Source of the DNA: Myxococcales bacterium
Lineage (GTDB): Bacteria; Myxococcota_A; Polyangia; Palsa-1104
Direction: 5' to 3'
Length of the DNA stretch: 64,000 nt
Assembly: GCA_003170275.1 (NCBI GenBank)
Contig: PNAM01000042.1
Coordinates: 1 to 64,000, forward strand
The notes under the pieces are model-generated. The model was given only the letters and a program-made list of their open reading frames with translations. It searched no databases and was not told where the DNA came from. Of this stretch, positions 1 to 7,976 are shown one piece after another. The first letter of the stretch is position 1; each line of letters opens with the position of its first letter. The position numbers and the translations under genes were made by a program.

Positions 1-1249
1 CGCCGATCGGCGAGCGCTCGTCGAGAAAATCGTGCGCCTCGAGCACGCGTCCGGGCTCGGCCCCCTCCGCCCAGCCCACCACGCGATCGCGCCAGCTCCG
101 CGCGCCCGGACCTTCGGGGCCGGCGAGCGCGCGCGGTTGCGTCGGCGGCTCCACGTAGTCTTCGCGATCCGCCGCGAGCGCGGCTCGTCCACCCGCAGCA
201 GGCTCGGCGGCGCGCCGTTCGGTTCCCTGGCCGAGCCGCGCGCGCCAGCTCCCGGTTCGCTCGTCGGCCTCGGCCGTCCTGGGCGAGCGCGCCTTGCCCG
301 CGCCGGTCATCACCACGGACGGTGCGGCCGGCCGCGAAGGCGTGCGATTGGTCGACGAGTGGGGCGCCTCGATCGCGCCCACTTTCGGAAGCGGGAGAAA
401 CTGCAGCGCGCTCTCGCGATCGGCGATCACCAACTGCGGCGCCTCGCCCTCGATGACGCAGAACGCGGCCGGTCGCGTGGCCCCGAGCGCGATCTCGCGG
501 CGCTCCTGCAGCACCAGATCGAACTCTTCGATCCCGGCCTCGCCCGCATCGTCGGCGAGCGCCACCACCAGCCGCGGCGATTCCGGATGCCCGGCCGCCT
601 GTAGAAAGCGCCGCCCGAGCTCGATGCGCAGCTGCAACCTGCCGTCGGAGAATCGGAACACTTCGATCTGTCCCGCCGAGGCCACCCACAACAATCGCCG
701 GCGCGCCGCGAACCCGGCCTGGCGCGGCTTCGAGACCGGCAGGTTGAGGCGATAGAGCGCGCGACGCAGCACCGGGTCCCAGCACTCGACCTGGTCGCGC
801 GCCGCCACCAGCAGCCGCTCCTCGGGCGCCGCGGTGGCGAGCTGGATCGGCTCGCGCAGCGCGATCGGATCCGCCGACATCGCGCGCGGCGCGAGCGTCA
901 CGATGCGCGGCGTATCGCCCGCGTCCGTGCACACCAGGATGCGGTCGCCGATGAACGCCGCCGGCCGAACCTGCCCGACCAGCTCGAGCTGCGCGGCCAG
1001 CTCCAGCCGCGGCAACAGGTACGCGCGCGCCTCGGTGGTCGCCTGGCGCCGCACGAACGCGACCAGCCGCGCCGAGCCCGCCGCTTCGGCGAACCCGAGC
1101 TCGATCGGCTCGTCGGTGACCGTGGCGTGCGCGATCTCCTCGCGCGTGCGCGCATCGCACAGGCGCAGCCGACCGGCGCCCGCAACCGCGAGCAGCGCGT
1201 GGTCGGGGCTCACCGCGAGCCCGGGCCCCTCGGTCAGAAGGCGCGGCAT
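1..1249 (-). CDS. partial hypothetical protein, repeat-type (left edge)
   Basis: The reverse strand is open from an ATG at 1249 to the window edge, about 416 codons without a stop, so the C terminus lies outside. The first ~300 residues alternate short hydrophobic strands with turns (MPRLLTEGPGLAVSPDHALL, then repeated blocks ending in stretches such as LWVASAGQIEVFRFSDG). This resembles a WD40 or quinoprotein-like beta-propeller, but I see no diagnostic motif. After residue ~300 it turns into an Ala/Arg/Glu-rich linker. There is no signal peptide, so it is probably cytoplasmic. A TATAAA box 8 nt upstream and no Shine-Dalgarno support this start. Function unknown. Confidence 0.7.
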   Translation of the reverse strand, partial: MPRLLTEGPGLAVSPDHALLAVAGAGRLRLCDARTREEIAHATVTDEPIELGFAEAAGSARLVAFVRRQATTEARAYLLPRLELAAQLELVGQVRPAAFIGDRILVCTDAGDTPRIVTLAPRAMSADPIALREPIQLATAAPEERLLVAARDQVECWDPVLRRALYRLNLPVSKPRQAGFAARRRLLWVASAGQIEVFRFSDGRLQLRIELGRRFLQAAGHPESPRLVVALADDAGEAGIEEFDLVLQERREIALGATRPAAFCVIEGEAPQLVIADRESALQFLPLPKVGAIEAPHSSTNRTPSRPAAPSVVMTGAGKARSPRTAEADERTGSWRARLGQGTERRAAEPAAGGRAALAADREDYVEPPTQPRALAGPEGPGARSWRDRVVGWAEGAEPGRVLEAHDFLDERSPIG

Positions 1250-1257
1250 CGCCTTCG

Positions 1258-1263
1258 TTTATA
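1258..1263 (-). promoter_or_regulatory. -10-like box of a probable leaderless start
   Basis: Read on the minus strand this is TATAAA, 8 nt before the ATG at 1249. Transcription would start at or next to the start codon. No convincing -35 is seen. Confidence 0.4.
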
Positions 1264-1266
1264 GCG

Positions 1267-1800
1267 CTACGGCGAGGTGAACGCGACCGGGTTCGCGGGC
1301 GCGGTCGTGACCTGTTGCGTGGCCGTGTCGGTGTAGTAGATGTTCACCGACAGGCTCCCGTCCAGAAACAGGTCGAAGTAGGCGGGGTCGGTCGAGGCGA
1401 CGAAGTCGATGCCGTCGACGTTAGCGCCGGGCGCCGAGGCGAAGCGCAGCTGGTTGGCGCCCGACTGCTGGAGCGTCTCCTGGCCCGACAACCCCGAGAC
1501 CTGGCTGACCGTGCCTTGGACGGTGATGATACCGGAGAAGCAGGCGGGGCTGTTCAGCGTATCGGTCCACGCCAGGCGATAGCCACCCTGGCCGTTGGCG
1601 GTGACCAGGTAGCCGATGTCGCCGGCCGGGATGGACGTGCTCAGGCCGGGGTAGACGTTGACCTGCGGATAGGAGGCGGTGCTGTTGCCAAAAGTGGGCG
1701 GCGAGCACGTGACGACGGGGCCGGGCCCAGGCTGGACGACGATGCAACCGGGAGCGGCTGCGGCAAAGAAGGCCAAGAACACGAACGATAGACGCTGCAT
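1267..1800 (-). CDS. lipoprotein, hypothetical
   Basis: 177 aa. The N terminus is a type II signal peptide with lipobox APGC (MQRLSFVFLAFFAAAAPGC), so the mature protein is a lipid-anchored envelope protein starting at Cys19. The rest is Ser/Thr/Gly/Ala-rich and strand-rich with two isolated cysteines (residues ~32 and ~88), suggesting a small extracytoplasmic beta domain. AGGAGG lies 6 nt before the ATG and sets the start. It lies ~50 nt downstream of the FAD monooxygenase on the same strand. No family recognised. Confidence 0.75.
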   Translation of the reverse strand: MQRLSFVFLAFFAAAAPGCIVVQPGPGPVVTCSPPTFGNSTASYPQVNVYPGLSTSIPAGDIGYLVTANGQGGYRLAWTDTLNSPACFSGIITVQGTVSQVSGLSGQETLQQSGANQLRFASAPGANVDGIDFVASTDPAYFDLFLDGSLSVNIYYTDTATQQVTTAPANPVAFTSP

Positions 1801-1850
1801 CCGATCCTCCTAAGCATGTTCGGGTGCGACGGAATAGAGTACCGCACTAT

Positions 1851-3215
1851 TCAGACCCGTAGATTTCCCTCGCGGATGCCCTTGGCGGCCAGGCCCAGCT
1901 TCTCGATCGACTTGCGGCCCAGGCCCACCAGCGAGCGCAGCTTGCCGGCGAGCGTCGGATCGTTGACCTGGCCGCGCAGCACCGACGAGGTGGACATCAG
2001 CACTACGGTCAGGTACTCGCGCAAGAACGCCGGCAGCCGACTCTCGTGGCCCGACAACAGCGCCATCGAACGCGCGCGCGCGCCCTCGGACGACTCCCAA
2101 TACTGGAAGATGCCCTCGCGGATCGCGCGCGTGCCGTCGTCGACGCCGCGGAACACTTCGTAGAGCGCATCGGCGAGGATCTCGCGCGCGCGCACGTAGC
2201 GGTAGCGATCGGTCTGGTAGCGCGCGAGCGCCGCGTCGACCTGCGTACGCGACGACAGCTCGACGCCGGCGAGCGCCTCGGCGACCAGGCGCGTGTCGTT
2301 GAGCGCGATGGTCATCCCGGTCGCGGTGAGCGGGTGCGAGCAGCCGCACGCGTCGCCCACCAGCGCGGCGCCCGGCACCGTGCACTCGTCGGTGTAGATG
2401 GCGTAGTTCGCCGCCAGCTCGATCTCGCCGGCATCGAGCGCCAGGAGCAGCGAGGCGCGCACCGACGGGGCCAGATACGGCAGGTAGTCGACGCGCACGC
2501 GCGCGATCACCGCGTCGGTGCCGCGATCCATGTCGGCCGGCAGGTCGATGCACGCCCGCGCGTCGGTCTTGCCGATCGGATAGGCGAGCACCGGTCCCCA
2601 GCCGCCGAGGAAGATGTGTCCAAAGCCCGGCTGCGGCAACTTGCAGTCGGCGAGCAGCGCGGCGGCGGTGAACGAGAGCAGCTTGGCGTGCTCCTCCATG
2701 CCGAGCAGCGTGCGCACCTTGGAGTGGCGCCCATCGCACGCCAGCACCACCGGCGCGTAGATCGGCCCCGAGGTGGCCTGTACGCCGATCACCCGCTCCT
2801 GGTCGCGAATCACGTCGGTGACGCGCTCGCCGGTGCGCACCTCGACGAACGGCTTGAGCTTGTCCACCTCGCGGCGCAGCACGTCGACCAGATGGCGGTG
2901 ATCGATGCCGATGCCGAACGGGGTCGAGCCCGGGATCTCGCGGTAGGGGAGCACGGTCGCCGGCTTGCCGGGCGCGGGGACGCCCGCGAATCCGAGCACC
3001 TGCGCGGCGCCGGCGGCCTCGAGCGGCGCCAGCATCCCGCGCGCGGCCAGCACGTCGACGCCGGTGGGATGGATCAGCTCGCCGTTGAAGCGCGGGTTCT
3101 TGCCCTGACGCGCCTCGAGGACGATGATCTTCCGTCGCCCGTCCGCCAGCGCGGCCGCCAGGGCGCAGCCCGACAATCCGCCGCCGACGATCAGAATGTC
3201 TGCGTCGTGCTTCAT
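1851..3215 (-). CDS. squalene-epoxidase-like FAD-dependent monooxygenase
   Basis: 454 aa flavoprotein of the UbiH/squalene monooxygenase superfamily, expected to use FAD, NAD(P)H and O2 to oxygenate a lipophilic substrate. Visible motifs: the Rossmann GxGxxG at residues 9-14 (ILIVGGGLSG) with the acidic Glu ending the second strand (VLEAR), the DG motif (DGRHSKVR) in mid-protein, and the FAD-ribityl segment GDACGCSHPLTATGMTIALN. The HPLTxxGMTxAL stretch is typical of squalene epoxidases rather than of general UbiH enzymes. The usual C-terminal hydrophobic anchor is not obvious. It diverges from the GH15-like gene across a 32-bp palindromic spacer. Squalene epoxidase, geranylgeranyl-reductase-like and other lipid oxygenases remain possible. 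Confidence 0.75.
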   Translation of the reverse strand: MKHDADILIVGGGLSGCALAAALADGRRKIIVLEARQGKNPRFNGELIHPTGVDVLAARGMLAPLEAAGAAQVLGFAGVPAPGKPATVLPYREIPGSTPFGIGIDHRHLVDVLRREVDKLKPFVEVRTGERVTDVIRDQERVIGVQATSGPIYAPVVLACDGRHSKVRTLLGMEEHAKLLSFTAAALLADCKLPQPGFGHIFLGGWGPVLAYPIGKTDARACIDLPADMDRGTDAVIARVRVDYLPYLAPSVRASLLLALDAGEIELAANYAIYTDECTVPGAALVGDACGCSHPLTATGMTIALNDTRLVAEALAGVELSSRTQVDAALARYQTDRYRYVRAREILADALYEVFRGVDDGTRAIREGIFQYWESSEGARARSMALLSGHESRLPAFLREYLTVVLMSTSSVLRGQVNDPTLAGKLRSLVGLGRKSIEKLGLAAKGIREGNLRV

Positions 3216-3226
3216 CGCGGAGCGAA

Positions 3227-3242
3227 GCTATCATATGATAGC
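3227..3242. promoter_or_regulatory. 16-bp perfect palindrome with a shared bidirectional -10 box
   Basis: GCTATCATATGATAGC lies in the 32-bp gap between the divergent genes starting at 3215 (-) and 3248 (+). Each strand reads TATGAT, five of six matches to a -10 box. The plus-strand box ends 8 nt before ATG 3248, the minus-strand one 14 nt before ATG 3215. It may also be an operator. No -35 is evident. Confidence 0.5.
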
Positions 3243-3247
3243 GGCTC

Positions 3248-4450
3248 ATGGAAACCGCGCTGCCGAGCCCAAGCTTCCGCGATCTGCCGTTCGATCGTCA
3301 GATCCAGCTCGCCTACGATCACCTCGAGCGGCTGCGCCAGCTCAACGGCGGCTACATCGCGTCGCCGTACTCGGGGGAGGCGGGCTACGATCGATACGAC
3401 GTCTACTGGCTTCGCGACATCATGTACGCGACCTACGCCAACGAGTACCTCGGGCTGTACGACAAGGTGAAGCAGAGCCACCGGGTGGTGCTCACCGTGT
3501 TCGAGAAGTTCCACCAGAAGATCATCCGCGGCGTGCGCAAGAAGCCCGATCTGCAGCGCGCCAAGGGAGCGGTGGTCCACGCGCGCGTCCATCCGACCAC
3601 GCTCGAGGAGATCACCGACGAGTGGGGCCACCACCAGCTCGACATCTTCGGCCTGTTCATGTTCAAGGCCGGCGATCTGATGAAGCAGGGCTTCCACATC
3701 ATCGACACCATCGAGCGCGTCCAGGTGGTCAAGGACATCCTGTCGTATCTGTGGACTGCGCGCTGGGACACCGAGCCCGACTTCGGCATGTGGGAAGAGG
3801 GACCCGAGCTGCACGCCTCGTCGGTGGGCGCGGTGCTGGCCGGGCTCACCATGTGGCACGACCACGGCTTCTACGACTACAAGTACCGCGGGCGCGTGGA
3901 CATCTCGGCGATCATCCCGGTGTCGGAGCGCTTCCTCGAAGACGGCGCGCGCGCGCTCAGCCGCATCCTGCCGCGCGAGAGCGAGTCGCGTCCGTACGAC
4001 CTGGCGCAGCTCTCGCTCCTGTGGCCGTACAACATCTTGAAGGACCAGTTCGCGCTGCAAGAAGAGATCATCGACAACATCGAGAAGCACCTGGTGCGCG
4101 CGCACGGGGTGGTGCGCTACCCGGGCGATCGCTACTTCTCGACCAACGCCGAGCAGCCGTTCGGCAACGAGGCCGAGTGGCCGATCGGGCTCATCTGGCT
4201 GTCGATCGCGTACTCGAAGATGCTCGCGCAGGCGATGCGCGTGGGCGCCTCGTCGGCGACGGTGGCGCGCTACCTCGAGCGCGCCAAGCAGCACCTCGCG
4301 CACGTCGAAGAGATCGCCACGCCCGACGGGCGGATCGCCGAGCTCTTTTCGGGCGGCAAGCCGAACCACAACCTGCCGCTCGGCTGGGCGCAGTCGCTCT
4401 ACATCGTGGCGAAGCTGTCGTTGCGGGAAGCGATGAAGACCGCGGCCTGA
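3248..4450 (+). CDS. glycoside hydrolase family 15-like protein
   Basis: 400 aa with no signal peptide. It resembles the (alpha/alpha)6 barrel of GH15 glucoamylases and the N-terminal domain of phosphorylase-kinase alpha/beta subunits. GH15-like segments are YDVYWLRDIMYATY (residues ~50-63), EWGHHQLDIFG (~120-130), FGMWEEGPELHASSVGAVLAGL with paired acidic residues after Trp (~180-200), and PLGWAQSLYIVAKL near the C terminus. At ~400 aa it contains essentially only the barrel. It starts right after the shared palindromic promoter and may be leaderless. The role is probably intracellular processing or binding of an alpha-glucan. Activity cannot be judged from sequence alone. Confidence 0.75.
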   Translation: METALPSPSFRDLPFDRQIQLAYDHLERLRQLNGGYIASPYSGEAGYDRYDVYWLRDIMYATYANEYLGLYDKVKQSHRVVLTVFEKFHQKIIRGVRKKPDLQRAKGAVVHARVHPTTLEEITDEWGHHQLDIFGLFMFKAGDLMKQGFHIIDTIERVQVVKDILSYLWTARWDTEPDFGMWEEGPELHASSVGAVLAGLTMWHDHGFYDYKYRGRVDISAIIPVSERFLEDGARALSRILPRESESRPYDLAQLSLLWPYNILKDQFALQEEIIDNIEKHLVRAHGVVRYPGDRYFSTNAEQPFGNEAEWPIGLIWLSIAYSKMLAQAMRVGASSATVARYLERAKQHLAHVEEIATPDGRIAELFSGGKPNHNLPLGWAQSLYIVAKLSLREAMKTAA

Positions 4451-4451
4451 G

Positions 4452-5075
4452 CTACGGCGCGCAGGTGATGCCGGCCGTGCCGGCCGCAGCCGATGGAGCG
4501 CAGAACGTATATGCGCCGGCCATCGTGCTCGAGCAACACGCCTCAAATTTGACGGTGGCTGCGCCGAAGATCGTGCCGGTGTAGCCGACGCAGTCGACCT
4601 TGGAGTGGCACAGCTTGGAGTGCGCGGTGAAGCCGCCGAGGCCGTCCGTCGTGACCGTGCCTGGGCAATGATCGACGCACAGCGCCGAGCCGTTGCCCGC
4701 CAGCGCGCCGGCGTCGCCGCCGCCCGAGCCGTCGATGCTCACGCAGCAGCCGCCCGCGGGCGCCATCGAGTTCGGGCAGTCCTCCGGTCCGTCGCAGACG
4801 AACGCCGCGCCGGCGTCTCCGTCGCAGGTGCCGGCGGAGACGCACATCGAGCTGATGGTCATGCCGTTCGGCTTGACGCAGCACTCCTGGCCCGTGCCGC
4901 AGGTCATCGCGCCGCACGAGACGCCGGAGAAATCCGGCATGAACAAATCCGCGATCGGCCGCAGATCCGGGGTCGCGAGATCGGGTCCCGCCATGTCTTG
5001 AGCGGGGCCCTCATCACCACAGGAAGCGAGTCCAAGAACACAGCAGGCTAGGAGTAGATGGCGCATGGCGCGCAT
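4452..5075 (-). CDS. Cys-rich lipoprotein, hypothetical
   Basis: 207 aa with lipobox LASC (RHLLLACCVLGLASC) and lipidation at Cys19. A Pro/Asp-rich linker (DMAGPDLATPDLRP) follows, then a C-terminal domain with many cysteines in CGxxTCGxGQECC and GGCC-type patterns, consistent with a disulfide-stabilised surface domain. It converges tail to tail with the GH15-like gene (1 nt between stops). An internal ATG at 5066 is an alternative start. The Asp/Pro linker plus Cys clusters recurs in other lipoproteins of this window. Function unknown. Confidence 0.75.
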   Translation of the reverse strand: MRAMRHLLLACCVLGLASCGDEGPAQDMAGPDLATPDLRPIADLFMPDFSGVSCGAMTCGTGQECCVKPNGMTISSMCVSAGTCDGDAGAAFVCDGPEDCPNSMAPAGGCCVSIDGSGGGDAGALAGNGSALCVDHCPGTVTTDGLGGFTAHSKLCHSKVDCVGYTGTIFGAATVKFEACCSSTMAGAYTFCAPSAAAGTAGITCAP

Positions 5076-5122
5076 CTGAACAGAGGCGGATGTTTTTGTA
5101 AAGCGGAGGGGAGCAGCCGGAA

Positions 5123-5153
5123 TAGCAGGGTTCGCGCTGCGCGCGCCCTGCTA
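5123..5153 (-). terminator. strong stem-loop at a stop codon
   Basis: TAGCAGGG pairs perfectly with CCCTGCTA around a GC-rich inner hairpin. It starts at the stop codon of the upstream minus-strand gene and precedes the next minus-strand gene. There is no U-tract, so it may be an attenuator or mRNA-stability hairpin rather than a classical terminator. Confidence 0.4.
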
Positions 5154-6137
5154 GTGCTTACGGCGGAGGAGCTGATTGCCCGGGCCCCACGACAACACCA
5201 GGCTCTCGGCGTCGGAGACGTGGCCGGTGTACGTGTCCAGGCGGCGCTGCGCGTTGTCGCAGGCGTTCTTGTCGGCCTTGTAGTCGATCTCGCGCAAGAC
5301 GACCTTCTCGCCGAAGCGCTGGCCGACCACGCTGTAGCGGGTCGAGGTCTCGAAGCGCTCCTCGCCGTTGCACACGAACACACCTTCGCCGCGCACGCGC
5401 CGCACGGTGCGGTCGTAGTAGCCCTTGACGCCGTCGGCGCTCTCCGCCAGGTGCCACTCTTCGCGCTCCAGGCGCTCGTCGCCCTCGGCGTCGATCGAGC
5501 GCAGCTCCCATTCCCAGGTGCCGCCGACTTCCGCCGACGCGTTCGACGAATCGTTCGAGGCCTGGCGCACGCCGTTGGACTCGTTGCCGTTGAGCTCGGC
5601 GCTCTGCACCAGCGGCGCCAGCGCACCGTCAGTGGGCGAGCGGCGCACCAGCGTCTGGCCGGCCTGCGGGCCCCACTGCAGCGCCAGGTGCGCGCCGTCG
5701 CGCAGCGTGCCGTTGTACTCGACCAGGTTGCGCGCGCCGTCGTCACACGGGCTCGGCTTGGCATCGAACGCGATTTCCTTGAGCTGCACGCGGGTGCCCT
5801 CGACCTGGCCGGCCACGCGCACGCGCGTCACCTTGGTGAAGCCGAGCTTCTGGTTGCAGCGGAACAGCCGCTCGTCGACGGACAGCATGGTGACCTTGCG
5901 ATCGTAGTAGCCCTCGACGCGAGCGCCGCGCTGCGCGAGGTGCCACTCCTCCTGCTCGACGCGCTCGTCGCCCTGGTCGTCTTGCGAGCGGAACATCCAG
6001 TCCCAGACGCCGGTGGCGTCGGTCTGCACGCGCGTGCTCGAGATGGCCGTGGGCTTCTGCATCCGCGCGGTGGGGGTCGGCGCAGTGGCGCAGCCAACCA
6101 GACCGAGGGAGAGCGCAACAGCGACGGAACGAAACAT
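5151..6137 (-). CDS. lipoprotein with two tandem repeats
   Basis: 328 aa from the ATG at 6137, chosen because GGAGG lies 8 nt upstream and it yields a clean lipoprotein signal (MFRSVAVALSLGLVGC). Two ~125-residue copies of one domain follow. Copy one begins GVWDWMFRSQDDQGDERVEQEEWHLAQ and copy two GTWEWELRSIDAEGDERLEREEWHLAE; both continue with GYYDR, a Cys-containing strand and a closing QWGP or SWGP motif. Each copy keeps two cysteines that could pair. This looks like an internally duplicated lipocalin-like envelope lipoprotein. A recognisable sigma70 promoter lies upstream. Function unknown. Confidence 0.8.
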   Translation of the reverse strand: MFRSVAVALSLGLVGCATAPTPTARMQKPTAISSTRVQTDATGVWDWMFRSQDDQGDERVEQEEWHLAQRGARVEGYYDRKVTMLSVDERLFRCNQKLGFTKVTRVRVAGQVEGTRVQLKEIAFDAKPSPCDDGARNLVEYNGTLRDGAHLALQWGPQAGQTLVRRSPTDGALAPLVQSAELNGNESNGVRQASNDSSNASAEVGGTWEWELRSIDAEGDERLEREEWHLAESADGVKGYYDRTVRRVRGEGVFVCNGEERFETSTRYSVVGQRFGEKVVLREIDYKADKNACDNAQRRLDTYTGHVSDAESLVLSWGPGNQLLRRKH

Positions 6138-6183
6138 CCAGGAACCTCCAGCAGGTGAAAAGGACGTACGCGGCCTCACTTCA

Positions 6184-6212
6184 ATAATATAAATCCCGCT
6201 CGCGATTGTCAC
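6184..6212 (-). promoter_or_regulatory. sigma70-type promoter of the tandem-repeat lipoprotein
   Basis: On the minus strand a -35 GTGACA (6212-6207) and a -10 TATTAT (6189-6184) are separated by 17 nt. This gives a ~40-nt leader before the ATG at 6137, which has its own GGAGG. Each box matches consensus at five of six positions. Confidence 0.6.
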
Positions 6213-6279
6213 CCGATTTCTTCATGATCTGCAATACTTACAAGTCATCCTGTCGCCACACCTGTAGGGGATCCGGGGG

Positions 6280-6966
6280 TCATCGGTTCCGCACGAGTAC
6301 CGAAAGCTTACGGTACCAGGGCAGCGCGTGCCAGGCCGCGAGCTGGTGAAAAGCCGCGTCGTCGTACAGATGCAAGGGGGCCTGCTCACCGGAAAACACC
6401 GCGATCACCGGCGCCTCCCTGTACGCGCCCTGTCCCGCGCCGACCCCCGAGAGATCCGGCTCCACGTGCAAGCACCCCATCAGATGAACCGGCTGGCCAA
6501 CCCGCAGCGCACGCAGGTAGGCGGTGCGCGCCCCTCGAGCCCCGGTGGAGTCGATGCGGTGGGTGCGAAACGCGCCGTCGAGGTGCAGCTCGACACGATC
6601 GTGCAGCCGGCCGGACGCATCGCTCGAGCGCACCAGCGCGTGCCCGCTGCCGTCGGCGACGTAGAAATCGCGGCCGCGCTCGAACCGCTCGAGCTCGGGC
6701 CGCTGGAAGCTTTGGTAGTCGTCCTCGACGTCGACCCGCACTGCGACCGCCTCGCCGTCGCCGAGCGCGCTGCCGAGCCCGTAGGGCAGGAGCTCCGCCA
6801 CCGAGCGCGAGCTGCGCGGCCCGTGAGGAAGAATCGCCAGCACCTCGCCGCGGATGAGCTGCCAGTCGCGCGGGCGATTTCGGTTGGCGGCGACGGTCGC
6901 CTGGCCGATCGGATCGGGCGGGTTCGCGAGACGCCGGCGCACGCCTCCACGGTAGCACCGAATCAC
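6280..6966 (-). CDS. hypothetical protein
   Basis: 228 aa, soluble, with no signal peptide or membrane helix. It is basic at the N terminus (MIRCYRGGVRRRLANPPDP), then beta-rich (LIRGEVLAILPHG, VAVRVDVEDDYQSFQRPELERF, VELHLDGAF, VGQPVHLMGCLHVEPDL), ending in WYRKLSVLVRNR. The layout of a short regulatory beta domain in which a conjugate is made and then modified vaguely recalls GIDE-type domains, but I would not assign it. It diverges from the TPR-TM gene at 7091. Probably real because codon use and length are consistent, but unrecognised. Confidence 0.6.
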   Translation of the reverse strand: MIRCYRGGVRRRLANPPDPIGQATVAANRNRPRDWQLIRGEVLAILPHGPRSSRSVAELLPYGLGSALGDGEAVAVRVDVEDDYQSFQRPELERFERGRDFYVADGSGHALVRSSDASGRLHDRVELHLDGAFRTHRIDSTGARGARTAYLRALRVGQPVHLMGCLHVEPDLSGVGAGQGAYREAPVIAVFSGEQAPLHLYDDAAFHQLAAWHALPWYRKLSVLVRNR

Positions 6967-7090
6967 GCGCCGGCGAGGCGGTAACCCATCTCACCGACGG
7001 GATAGCCGGTTGATCCATTGCGTGAGAGCCCGTACGTTGGAGAGGATGGATCCTTCCTTGCGCCGAAGGCGGCGTCCCATCGCGGGAGCG

Positions 7091-7975
7091 ATGCGAGTTC
7101 TCGCGATCGTGCTGTGCCTCGGGTCTGCCGTCGCGGGCGCGCGCGAAGCGGCCGATGCCGGCAAGAGACAGGACCCGCACGCGCTCCTGCAGCGCGGCGT
7201 GGCGCTGCACCGCGACGCTGCCTACGCCCCGTCGGTGGCGGCGCTCGAGCAGGCGCGCCTGTCGCCGTCGCTCGACCCGACCGAGCAGGCCGAATGCGCG
7301 TTCTACCTGGGGGCCGACTACGTGGCGCTCAACTCGATCGGTGCGGCGCGCCGTGAGCTGCGTGCGGCGCTCGAGGCCAACCCGGGCTACGAGCTGCCGC
7401 AATACACGTCTCCGAAAGTGGCCGCGCTGTTTCGCGAGGTGAAGGACGAGTTGGAGAAGCTGCCACGCCTGCGCGCCCTGCCGCCGCGCCGCAAGACGGT
7501 GGATCGGATCGAGCTGTGGTTCGAGGCCTCGCGCACCGGCGGCACGGTCTTCGGCGCGGTGATGTGGCGCTGGCGCGGCGAGGGCAGCTACCACGAGGCG
7601 CCGCTCTCGCACGCCGACGATCGATTGCTCGCGTCGGTGTCGCTGCAGCAAAACGGTATGCTCGAGTACTACGCCGAGGCGCGCGGGCCGGCTGGCTTCG
7701 CGCAGTCGGCCAGCCGCGAGCATCCGCTCGAGCTGCCCGTGACCGGCGTGCCCAACGCAGCGCGCGGGTCGGCCGAGCTACCGGGCTCGTCGGTGGGCGG
7801 GCTCGGGGTCGCCGACGCGCCCGAGCCCAAGAAGCGCAGCGTGGTCAAGAGTTGGTGGCTGTGGACCACCGTCGGCGCGGTGGCGGCCGCCGGGCTGGGC
7901 GTCGGCTTGTACTTCGCGCTCAGACCTCCTTCGGGCGGGACCGCCGACGCGGTGCTCGACTTCCAGGTGCGCTGA
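7091..7975 (+). CDS. TPR protein with C-terminal Trp-flanked membrane helix (module copy 1)
   Basis: 294 aa from the ATG at 7091 (GGAG 5 nt upstream), which gives a signal peptide MRVLAIVLCLGSAVAGA; an ATG at 7046 is the alternative. Residues ~30-110 are helical TPR-like repeats (QRGVALHRDAAYAPSVAALE, FYLGADYVALNSIGAARREL). A beta-rich middle region follows, then the signature VVKSWWLWTTVGAVAAAGLG before a membrane helix, and a ~17-residue tail ending VLDFQVR. The next gene, a lipoprotein, starts after one base, so the two are co-translated. The same KSWWLWT-type helix occurs in the genes at 37900, 42492 and 62685, with a variant at 14306. Confidence 0.8.
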   Translation: MRVLAIVLCLGSAVAGAREAADAGKRQDPHALLQRGVALHRDAAYAPSVAALEQARLSPSLDPTEQAECAFYLGADYVALNSIGAARRELRAALEANPGYELPQYTSPKVAALFREVKDELEKLPRLRALPPRRKTVDRIELWFEASRTGGTVFGAVMWRWRGEGSYHEAPLSHADDRLLASVSLQQNGMLEYYAEARGPAGFAQSASREHPLELPVTGVPNAARGSAELPGSSVGGLGVADAPEPKKRSVVKSWWLWTTVGAVAAAGLGVGLYFALRPPSGGTADAVLDFQVR

Positions 7976-7976
7976 G

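Noticed and set aside
1832..1852. GAATAG...CTATTC inverted repeat as a terminator
   Set aside because: Only 6-bp AT-rich arms and no T-run; more likely chance or a weak regulatory site.
2046..3470. Long plus-strand frame opposite the FAD monooxygenase
   Set aside because: The minus strand carries FAD motifs; the plus frame is a shadow.
6386..7723. A 445-codon minus-strand frame antisense to the TPR-TM gene
   Set aside because: Arg/His-rich with no motif; it overlaps two well-supported genes.
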